Below are positions 1 through 6,106 of a stretch of 6,632 nucleotides of DNA, piece by piece; positions within the stretch are counted from its first letter, which is position 1, and each line of letters begins with the position of its first letter. This DNA comes from Clostridiales bacterium (GTDB lineage: Bacteria > Bacillota > Clostridia > Lachnospirales > Lachnospiraceae). The DNA lies in contig JAJQIQ010000008.1 in assembly GCA_021199135.1 (NCBI GenBank), positions 1 to 6,632 of the forward strand. Reading direction: 5' to 3'. The notes beneath the pieces were generated by a model that was not told the DNA's origin, ran no database searches, and worked only from the letters and a program-made list of their open reading frames with translations. The position numbers and the translations under genes were made by a program.

Positions 1-384
1 ATGGAGAAGGCGCACGGCGACAGGAAGCACGTCCTCATCGTGGACGACGACAGCGGCGTGCTCAAGCTCCTTCGTGGGTATCTCGCTGAGCGCTACGATG
101 TCGCGACGGCGATCAGCGGGAAGATCGCGCTCAAGTTCCTAGAGTCGAAGAAGACGGACCTCGTGCTCCTCGACTACGAGATGCCCGGGGAGAACGGGGC
201 GGACGTGCTCAAGGCCATCAGGAGCAACCCGGCCACGCAGTCGCTCCCCGTCGTGTTCCTCACAGGCCTTACTGACAAGGACAAGATACAGGAGGTCCTC
301 TCCTTGAACCCGCAGGGCTACCTGCTCAAGCCGATAGAGATGGACAGGCTCGCGTCCACGATAAAGGGGATAATCCACCAATAG
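1..384 (+). CDS. Stand-alone response regulator receiver (CheY-like) protein, 127 aa
   Basis: This is a single phosphoacceptor receiver domain with no output domain. Seen in the sequence: the acidic pocket in VLIVDDD (D15 and D16), the expected phosphorylation site D58 in LVLLDYEMPGENG, the conserved Thr at T88 in VVFLTG, and the invariant Lys at K110 in LLKPIEM. All the residues needed for aspartyl phosphorylation are therefore present. The domain fills residues about 10-125, so nothing is left for DNA binding or catalysis. The hybrid kinase gene begins 22 bases downstream, and the two are very likely one operon. Its likely role, inferred, is to receive phosphate from that kinase's HPt domain or to act as a diffusible relay. 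The ATG is the first base of the window and its ribosome binding site is not visible. The frame could therefore continue upstream, making this the C-terminal receiver of a larger protein. The receiver call is firm; the start is not. Confidence 0.88.
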   Translation: MEKAHGDRKHVLIVDDDSGVLKLLRGYLAERYDVATAISGKIALKFLESKKTDLVLLDYEMPGENGADVLKAIRSNPATQSLPVVFLTGLTDKDKIQEVLSLNPQGYLLKPIEMDRLASTIKGIIHQ

Positions 385-390
385 AAGCAG

Positions 391-396
391 AGGAGG
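391..396 (+). promoter_or_regulatory. Strong ribosome binding site of the hybrid kinase gene
   Basis: A consensus AGGAGG followed by three more G lies 10 bases before the ATG at 407. It fixes that ATG as the start and shows that the kinase is translated independently of the receiver gene, which stops at 384. It lies inside the 22-base gap between the two genes, where no promoter or terminator can be fitted. Confidence 0.85.
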
Positions 397-406
397 GGGA
401 CTGCAT

Positions 407-3127
407 ATGTGGGAAGAAGAACTTACGCTTACGGAACTTATCGATGTGGAGACGCTGCAGAAGATCCAGGACGCGTTCTCCATGATGACTGGGATCGCCT
501 CGCTGACGACGGACATAAACGGCGAGGCGGTCACGGTCGGGTCGAATTTCTCGGATTTCTGCATGAAGTACACCAGGCCCACCGAGGAGGGCAGGAAGCG
601 CTGCGAGAAATGCGACAAGATGGGCGCGGAGATGGCGAAGAAGGAAGGCTCATCCTGCGCGTATTTCTGCCATGCGGGGCTCGTGGACTTCGCCGCGCCG
701 ATCATGGCGGGCGAGAAGATGGTGGGCTGCTTCATCGGAGGCCAGATCCTGACGGCGACGCCGAACGAGGAGAAGATGCGAAAAGTAGCGCGGGAGATCG
801 GCGTCGATGAGGACGAGTACATCGAGGCGGCGCACAAGATCCACATCGTAAAGGAGGAGGTCGTCGTCAGGGCGACCAAGTCGCTCTATGTCATCGCGAA
901 CGTCATCTCGGAGCTGGCCTACAGGCGGCATGAGGTCATTTTAAAGAACCTCGAGCTCGAGAAGTCGAACCGCATGAAATCAGACTTTTTGGCAAACATG
1001 AGCCACGAGATCCGCACGCCGATGAACGCCGTGATCGGGATGGCGGAGATGGCGCTGCGCGAGGACATGTCCGACAACGCGAAGGAGTACGTGAGCCAGA
1101 TAAAGTCGTCGGGGCAGACGCTCCTTACCATTATAAATGATATTTTGGACTTCTCGAAGATCGAGTCGGGCAAGATGGAGGTCATTCCGGACAATTACGA
1201 GCCGATGTCAGTCATAAACGACATGGTGAACATCATCGTGACCCGCATCGGCGACAAGGACCTCGAGCTCATCATGGACGTAAACCCGGACATGCCGCAG
1301 GAGCTCTACGGCGACAGCAACCGCATCAAGCAGGTCATGGTCAACCTCGCGAACAACGCGGTCAAGTTCACGCAGCAGGGCTCGGTGCAGCTTTCCGTGG
1401 ATTTTGAGTGGATTGACGAGGGCAACATAAACCTCAAGGTGGACGTCATCGACACCGGCATGGGCATCAAGGAGGAGGACATGGGCAAGCTCTTCAAGTC
1501 CTTCCAGCAGGTCGACAGCAAGCGCAACCGCAACGTCGAGGGCACCGGGCTCGGGCTTGCGATAAGCAGGCAGCTCCTCGGGCTCATGGACGGCCACATC
1601 TCCGTGCAGAGCGTCTACGGCGAGGGGAGCACGTTCTCGTTCACGGTGCCGCAGAAAGTGACAAAAAAGACTCCGTCGATCCCGAGGCTCAAGGAGAGGA
1701 AGGTGGTCGCGGGGCTGTTCCAGAGCCCGTACATCATCTACCAGCTCGAGAAGGACCTAGAGAGGATGGGTGCGGAATATATCAGGATAAAGTCGGAGAG
1801 GGAAATCCAGAAGGTCATCGAGGTTGGCGCGGATTACTTTTTCGTCGAGCAGGTGCTCTTTACCGACACGCTGCAGCAGTTTCTGCGCGAGCACCCGGAG
1901 CTTGAGGGCGTCGCGCTGATAAGTTACAGGTCGACGCGCCAGTACGACATCCCGAACCTCCACGTCGTGAAGAAGCCGTTGTACGCCCTCGGGCTTGCGG
2001 GCGTGTTTTTCGGGGAAGACATCTATGCGCATTATTCGCGGGTCGAGGAAGAGGAAGAATTCGACTTCATCGCGCCGGACGCGGATGTACTCGTCGTCGA
2101 CGACAACGCGATAAACCTCACCGTGGCCCGCGGGCTGCTCGAGCCGCTCCAGATGCACATCGACACGGCCTTAAGCGGCAAGGAGGCCGTCACGAAGATG
2201 ATGGACAAACGCTACGACATCGTCTTCATGGATCATATGATGCCCGGGATGGACGGCATAGAGACGACCCACGTCGTGCGGAGGATGCTTGGAGACAACG
2301 GCAATGTCCCGATCATTGCATTGACCGCGAACGCGGTCGAGGGCATGAGGGAGATGTTCGTCAAGGAGGGCATGAACGATTTCGTCGCCAAGCCCATCGA
2401 GATGCGCGTCATCCTCTCGAAGCTGCGCCAGTGGCTCCCGCCGGAGCTCCTCGTAAAGCAGGACCATGTCGAGATGAAGAATTCGTCCGCTGGGCTCAAG
2501 GAGGAGTCGATGGGGGAGCACATGATCACGATCGAGGGGCTCGACGTGGAGTCCGCGATGAAGCTGCTCGGCAACGAGGCGCTGTTCTGGTCGGTCCTCA
2601 AGGAGTACTACCGTGTCATCGACCGAAAGATCGCAAAGATCGAGGAGTTCATGGAGACCGAGCAGTGGCATGAGTACACGATCGAGGTCCACGCCCTAAA
2701 GAGCGCGTCGCGCCAGATCGGGGCTCTCGAGCTCGCGAAGACCGCTGAGAACATGGAGGCCGCCGGAAACAATGAGGACATAGACGCGATCCGCGAGATC
2801 ACGCCGGGGATGCTCGAGCTCTACGCGCACTACAAGGACATCCTGCGACCGTACTGCGAGGACGAGGCCGCGGATTCGGCGCAGCAGGGCAGCGGGGAGC
2901 AGATAAACAGCGACGAGCTCGCGTCGGAGTTTTCCGACCTGCGCGAGGCGATGGACAACCTCGACATGGACGCGATGGAAAATGTCATCCAGGACATGGA
3001 GCAGTACTCTTACACCGACGCGCAGCAGGAGTATTTCGAGAAGCTCAAGTACGCGGTCGACGACATCGACACCGAGAAGTGCGAGCAGATCATCGAGATC
3101 TGGGAGGCGGACTCAGAGGCGAGCTGA
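407..3127 (+). CDS. PocR-domain hybrid sensor histidine kinase with receiver and HPt domains
   Basis: This is a soluble multi-domain sensor kinase of 906 aa with no membrane segment, so it should sense a cytoplasmic signal. Residues about 10-175 match a PocR sensory domain, with Cys at 52, 66, 69, 84, 88 and 108 and a GLVDFAAPI...VGCFIGGQ core. HisKA follows, with phosphoacceptor H200 in FLANMSHEIRTPMNAVIG. HATPase_c (about 300-415) has the N box NLANNAVKFT, the G1 box DTGMGI (D349) and the G2 box GTGLGLAIS. Residues about 430-540 look like a receiver fold that has lost its Asp but keeps KKP at 522-524. An intact receiver spans 559-676, with D565/D566, D609, T640 and K662. An HPt domain spans about 706-815, with H762 in VHALKSAS. 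An acidic helical tail runs to residue 906. PocR domains are thought to bind small organic molecules; the ligand here is unknown. The likely phosphate path is H200 to D609 to H762 to a separate receiver, plausibly the one encoded just upstream. Confidence 0.93.
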   Translation: MWEEELTLTELIDVETLQKIQDAFSMMTGIASLTTDINGEAVTVGSNFSDFCMKYTRPTEEGRKRCEKCDKMGAEMAKKEGSSCAYFCHAGLVDFAAPIMAGEKMVGCFIGGQILTATPNEEKMRKVAREIGVDEDEYIEAAHKIHIVKEEVVVRATKSLYVIANVISELAYRRHEVILKNLELEKSNRMKSDFLANMSHEIRTPMNAVIGMAEMALREDMSDNAKEYVSQIKSSGQTLLTIINDILDFSKIESGKMEVIPDNYEPMSVINDMVNIIVTRIGDKDLELIMDVNPDMPQELYGDSNRIKQVMVNLANNAVKFTQQGSVQLSVDFEWIDEGNINLKVDVIDTGMGIKEEDMGKLFKSFQQVDSKRNRNVEGTGLGLAISRQLLGLMDGHISVQSVYGEGSTFSFTVPQKVTKKTPSIPRLKERKVVAGLFQSPYIIYQLEKDLERMGAEYIRIKSEREIQKVIEVGADYFFVEQVLFTDTLQQFLREHPELEGVALISYRSTRQYDIPNLHVVKKPLYALGLAGVFFGEDIYAHYSRVEEEEEFDFIAPDADVLVVDDNAINLTVARGLLEPLQMHIDTALSGKEAVTKMMDKRYDIVFMDHMMPGMDGIETTHVVRRMLGDNGNVPIIALTANAVEGMREMFVKEGMNDFVAKPIEMRVILSKLRQWLPPELLVKQDHVEMKNSSAGLKEESMGEHMITIEGLDVESAMKLLGNEALFWSVLKEYYRVIDRKIAKIEEFMETEQWHEYTIEVHALKSASRQIGALELAKTAENMEAAGNNEDIDAIREITPGMLELYAHYKDILRPYCEDEAADSAQQGSGEQINSDELASEFSDLREAMDNLDMDAMENVIQDMEQYSYTDAQQEYFEKLKYAVDDIDTEKCEQIIEIWEADSEAS

Positions 3128-3151
3128 CGGTGGACTGAAAGCAGTTAGGAA

Positions 3152-3173
3152 TGTCTAACCACTATTTTAGACA
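3152..3173. repeat. Perfect 7-base inverted repeat before the methyltransferase gene
   Basis: In the 57-base gap after the kinase gene, TGTCTAA (3152-3158) is mirrored by TTAGACA (3167-3173) across an 8-base loop. A second, competing pairing exists: GTTAG (3144-3148) can pair with CTAAC (3155-3159), which shares the central arm. The downstream arm ends on the first base of AGGA (3173-3176), the only Shine-Dalgarno-like sequence before the ATG at 3185. No T-run follows either arm, so this is not an intrinsic terminator. It could be a protein operator, or an RNA hairpin that affects access to the ribosome binding site. A weak -35/-10 pair (TGGACT, 17 bases, TCTAAC, 3131-3159) can also be drawn here but is not convincing. 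Confidence 0.4.
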
Positions 3174-3184
3174 GGATAAAATTC

Positions 3185-4348
3185 ATGGCAAGATTTGAAC
3201 TTGTGACGCCCTGCCATTTCGGGCTTGAGGCGGTCACGAAACGCGAGATTGAGGGCCTGGGATACGACATCACGCGCGTGGAGGACGGGCGTGTGACCTT
3301 TTCGGGGGACGAGGAGGCGGTGTGCCTCTCAAACGTGTTCCTGCGGAGCGCGGAGCGGGTACTCCTTCAGGTTGGGCGTTTCCGTGCGGAGACCTTTGAC
3401 GAGCTCTTTGACGGAATCCGCGCGCTTCCGTGGGAGGACTTCATCCCAGAGCACGGGAAGTTCTGGGTGACGAAGGCATCCTCGATAAAGAGCAAGCTAT
3501 ACAGCCCGTCGGACGTCCAGTCCATCGCAAAGAAGGCGATGGTCGAGAGGCTTAAGGAAAAATATCATATCGGGCATTTTCCGGAGGACGGCGCGCCCTA
3601 CCCGGTGCGGATATTCATGTTCAAGGACGAGGCGGTCGTGACTCTCGACACCTCCGGCGACTCGCTCCACAAGCGCGGCTATCGGCTCTCGTCGGTGATC
3701 GCGCCCCTGTCGGAGACGCTTGCATCTGCGCTCATCATGTTGACCCCGTGGAAGCCAGGGCGGATTCTCTGCGACCCGTTCTGCGGTAGCGGGACTTTCC
3801 CGATAGAGGCGGCGATGCTGGCGGCGCATATCGCGCCGGGGATGAGCCGCACATTCACCGCGCAGCAGTGGACAAATTTCATCCCGGGGAAATTGTGGGA
3901 TGACGCCTTCGAAGAGGCGCGCGATATGGTAAATCCGGACATCGAGACCGACATCCAGGGCTATGACATCGACGGCTCGGCGGTCCGCGCAGCGCGGGAG
4001 AACGCGAGGCGGGCGGGCGTAGATTCGCTCATACATTTTCAGCAGAGGCCGCTCGAGGAGTTCCACCACCCGAAGAAGTACGGCTTCATCATCACGAACC
4101 CGCCCTACGGCGAGCGGATGGAGGACAAAGAGAACCTCCCGGCGCTCTACAGGCAGATCGGAGAGGTCTACGCATCGCTCGACTCGTGGTCGCTTTGCAT
4201 GATATCAGCCTACGGGGATGCCGAGAAATACATTGGGAGGAAAGCGGACAAAAAGCGCAAGGTCTACAACGGCATGATCCGGACGGACTTCTACCAGTTC
4301 ATGGGACCGAAACCGCCGAAACGCGGGAGAGAGGCAAATTGGGAATAA
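3185..4348 (+). CDS. rlmL: THUMP-domain class I SAM-dependent RNA methyltransferase, RlmL-like (YpsC family)
   Basis: This is a predicted 23S rRNA guanine-N2 methyltransferase of the COG0116 family. Its 387 aa match the short single-domain form of Bacillota (B. subtilis YpsC type), whereas the E. coli RlmKL protein of about 700 aa carries a second methyltransferase. The N-terminus (FELVTPCHFGLEAVTKREIEGLG) is typical of the family. A THUMP RNA-binding domain covers about 45-155 and is followed by the conserved LHKRGYR (161-167). The Rossmann fold shows SAM motif I DPFCGSGTFPIEAA (197-210), an acidic motif II at GYDID (D261), and the catalytic NPPYGER (305-311) expected of N2-guanine methyltransferases. 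The ATG at 3185 has a weak AGGA 8 bases upstream. The preceding gap holds an inverted repeat (3152-3173). It is a housekeeping-type gene with no evident functional link to its neighbours. The family is certain; the exact target nucleotide is inferred from homologues. Confidence 0.93.
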   Translation: MARFELVTPCHFGLEAVTKREIEGLGYDITRVEDGRVTFSGDEEAVCLSNVFLRSAERVLLQVGRFRAETFDELFDGIRALPWEDFIPEHGKFWVTKASSIKSKLYSPSDVQSIAKKAMVERLKEKYHIGHFPEDGAPYPVRIFMFKDEAVVTLDTSGDSLHKRGYRLSSVIAPLSETLASALIMLTPWKPGRILCDPFCGSGTFPIEAAMLAAHIAPGMSRTFTAQQWTNFIPGKLWDDAFEEARDMVNPDIETDIQGYDIDGSAVRAARENARRAGVDSLIHFQQRPLEEFHHPKKYGFIITNPPYGERMEDKENLPALYRQIGEVYASLDSWSLCMISAYGDAEKYIGRKADKKRKVYNGMIRTDFYQFMGPKPPKRGREANWE

Positions 4349-4366
4349 ATTAAATATTGATTTAAT
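4339..4366 (+). promoter_or_regulatory. Candidate sigma-A-type promoter for the protease-amidase genes
   Basis: TTGGGA (4339-4344, four of six matches to the -35 consensus) and TTTAAT (4361-4366, five of six matches to the -10 consensus) are separated by 16 bases. They lie in the only clearly AT-rich stretch between genes. The -35 overlaps the end of the methyltransferase gene. Transcription would start near 4373 and leave a short leader before the ATG at 4396. The assignment rests on consensus matching alone; read-through from upstream is equally possible. Confidence 0.3.
4349..4366. repeat. Perfect AT-only 7-base inverted repeat after the methyltransferase stop codon
   Basis: ATTAAAT (4349-4355) and ATTTAAT (4360-4366) are exact reverse complements around an ATTG loop. 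The first arm begins on the base after the TAA stop codon. The stem has no G-C pair and no T-run follows, so an intrinsic terminator is unlikely. It overlaps the candidate -10 box, which would suit an operator, or simply an AT-rich promoter region that happens to be symmetrical. Confidence 0.4.
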
Positions 4367-4395
4367 AAAACGAGCTGTTTGAGAGATCATTTTGT

Positions 4396-6102
4396 ATGAA
4401 GAATTCAGTGAAATATATCGTATTCGCGGTCGTGCTCGCGGCGATATTCCTTTTCAAATTTCAGATAGTGGGGCTGGACCGGGCGCAAGTCGGCGAGTTC
4501 CGCGGCAGCAACCTCGACGACGGCGTCTGGAATTCACTCGTCGCCAAGGACGTGAACTCCGGCACGTTCTCCGTCGTCATCGACAGCCAGGAGTACTCAA
4601 GCGATGACATCGGCTGCTACATGAACAGCGAGCGCGGCATAATGATCCCGGTGTCGATGCTCCGCGAGGCGTTCGGCTGCAGCGCGCGCGTCTACGACGG
4701 AAACACGCTGCTCGTCGAGAAGCACGGCCTCTCGGTCTCGATGTCGGTCGATGACTACCTCGCCACTTCGGGGGAGGATACGGTGGTGCTCTCGTCGCCG
4801 CTCACTGAAAACTCGAAGGGACTTTTCGTGAGCCTCGGCGACCTCGCCAACCTCCTCGGATACAGCTACAGCATCGACATCGGGGACGGCATAGCGGTCG
4901 CGGCGGACGCTGACAACAGTTCCGTCATCCCGACCAGCTACGACCTCCGTGACAGGGGACGCGTCTCCGTGATAAGGAACCAGGGCTCGGACGGGACGTG
5001 CTGGGCGTTCGCGGCGACGAGTGCGCTCGAGTCCGCGCTCATGCCGGAGGAGAGCCCAATCTTTTCCGTCAGGCATATGATCTACCGGAATTCGTTCAAC
5101 GTCAGCACGTCAAACGGCGGCGAGTACACGATGGGCATGGCGTACCTCGCGGCCTGGCAGGGGCCGGTCTACGACGATGACTATTCCTACGAGTTGGGGG
5201 AGGAGATCACCCCGCTTACGGCGGTAAAGCATGTCCAGGAGATGCAGATAATAGACGGGAAGAATTACGAGAAGATAAAGGAGGCCGTCTTCAAGTACGG
5301 CGGCGTCCAGTCCTCCATCTACAGCACGATAGAGAGCGTGGACGAAAACTCCGAATATTACAACGATGAGACTGCCGCCTACTGTTACATCGGCACCGAG
5401 AAGCCGAACCACGACGTGGTCATCATCGGCTGGGACGACAGCTACCCGAGCTCGAACTTCAACACGCAGCTCGAGGGCGACGGGGCGTTCATCTGCCAGA
5501 ACAGCTGGGGCGAGGACTTCGGCGAGGACGGGGTTTTCTACGTCTCATATTACGACACGAACATCGGCACCCACAACGTCGCCTACACGCGCATCGACGA
5601 TGCGGACAATTACGACCACATCTACCAGAGCGATCTCTGCGGCTGGGTCGGCAAGCTCGGCTACGACAGCGAGGACATGTACGGGGCCAATGTGTTCACC
5701 GCAGAGGGCGACGAGAACATTGTCGCGGCGTCGTTCTACGCGACCGGCGCGGACACCGAGTACGAGCTCTCGATAGTGAAGAATTTCAAGAACTCCGCGT
5801 CGCTTAGCGACCGCGTGACCGTGGCCTCCGGGACGCTCAGCCAGGCGGGATACTACACGATAGATTTCGACGAGCCCGTCGAGGTGGACGCGGGCGAGGA
5901 GTATGCGGTCGTGCTGTATGTGAAGACGCCCGGCGCGACGCACCCGATGGCGATAGAGTACGATTCGGGGGACTCCACCCTCATCGGCATCGACCTCGAC
6001 GACGGGGAGGGCTACATCAGCAGCAACGGGACGGCATTCGTAAACGTCAAGACCAAGCAACAGTGCAACCTCTGCATCAAGGCGTTTTCGGACGACAGGT
6101 GA
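4396..6102 (+). CDS. Membrane-anchored papain-like (C1) cysteine protease with stalk and lectin-like domains
   Basis: This is a predicted extracellular protease of 568 aa. One hydrophobic segment (about 7-25) follows a basic N-terminus and lacks a clear signal peptidase site, so it probably stays as a membrane anchor. Residues about 55-170 resemble the copper-amine-oxidase-N-like stalk domain of Bacillota surface proteins (GIMIPVSMLREAFG, then FVSLGDLANLLGYSY). The C1 peptidase domain (about 178-400) starts at PTSYDLRDRGRVSVIRNQG and has the full catalytic set: Q196 (oxyanion hole), C202 in GTCWAFA, H339 in NHDVVIIGWDD and N369 in QNSWG. Residues about 405-565 match the lectin-like domain that commonly follows such peptidases and end with CNLCIKAF. 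The ATG at 4396 gives the hydrophobic N-terminus directly; only a weak GAGAG lies 10 bases before it. The amidase gene begins four bases after the stop. Inferred role: processing of surface or environmental proteins; the substrate is unknown. Confidence 0.9.
   Translation: MKNSVKYIVFAVVLAAIFLFKFQIVGLDRAQVGEFRGSNLDDGVWNSLVAKDVNSGTFSVVIDSQEYSSDDIGCYMNSERGIMIPVSMLREAFGCSARVYDGNTLLVEKHGLSVSMSVDDYLATSGEDTVVLSSPLTENSKGLFVSLGDLANLLGYSYSIDIGDGIAVAADADNSSVIPTSYDLRDRGRVSVIRNQGSDGTCWAFAATSALESALMPEESPIFSVRHMIYRNSFNVSTSNGGEYTMGMAYLAAWQGPVYDDDYSYELGEEITPLTAVKHVQEMQIIDGKNYEKIKEAVFKYGGVQSSIYSTIESVDENSEYYNDETAAYCYIGTEKPNHDVVIIGWDDSYPSSNFNTQLEGDGAFICQNSWGEDFGEDGVFYVSYYDTNIGTHNVAYTRIDDADNYDHIYQSDLCGWVGKLGYDSEDMYGANVFTAEGDENIVAASFYATGADTEYELSIVKNFKNSASLSDRVTVASGTLSQAGYYTIDFDEPVEVDAGEEYAVVLYVKTPGATHPMAIEYDSGDSTLIGIDLDDGEGYISSNGTAFVNVKTKQQCNLCIKAFSDDR
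6097..6102 (+). promoter_or_regulatory. Ribosome binding site of the amidase gene, overlapping the protease stop codon
   Basis: AGGTGA contains the TGA stop of the protease gene (6100-6102) and lies only four bases before the ATG at 6107. Ribosomes ending the protease would sit on the amidase start region, so translational coupling is likely. A second ATG at 6111 is in another frame; only the frame from 6107 stays open to the window edge and encodes a signal sequence and the amidase motif. Confidence 0.6.
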
Positions 6103-6106
6103 TTAA

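Noticed and set aside
381..406. Receiver and kinase as one gene split by a frameshift
   Set aside because: The receiver ends at a natural domain boundary and a strong AGGAGG precedes the kinase ATG, so two separate genes are the simpler reading.
139..879. 246-codon open frame on the minus strand
   Set aside because: It lies opposite the receiver and the PocR part of the kinase, both of which have clear family motifs. Its product is Ser-rich and Pro-rich with no recognisable domain, as expected from the reverse complement of GC-rich coding sequence.
950..961. 12-base perfect palindrome CTCGAGCTCGAG
   Set aside because: It encodes Leu-Glu-Leu-Glu in the helix before H200, and GAG and CTC are favoured codons here, so the symmetry is explained by coding.
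2171..2692. 173-codon open frame on the minus strand
   Set aside because: It is fully opposite the receiver and HPt domains of the kinase and has an Arg, Leu, His and Asp-rich composition typical of an antisense shadow.
3152..3173. Intrinsic terminator after the kinase gene
   Set aside because: The stem is AT-rich, only 7 bases long, and is followed by GGATAAAATTC rather than a T-run on either strand.
3497..4069. 190-codon open frame on the minus strand
   Set aside because: It lies opposite the conserved THUMP and SAM-binding region of the methyltransferase, is Arg-rich, and has no domain that I recognise.
5366..5776. 136-codon open frame on the plus strand in another frame
   Set aside because: Its product is almost entirely Thr, Arg, Ser and Ala, a frame-shifted reading of the protease gene, whose own frame keeps all catalytic residues.
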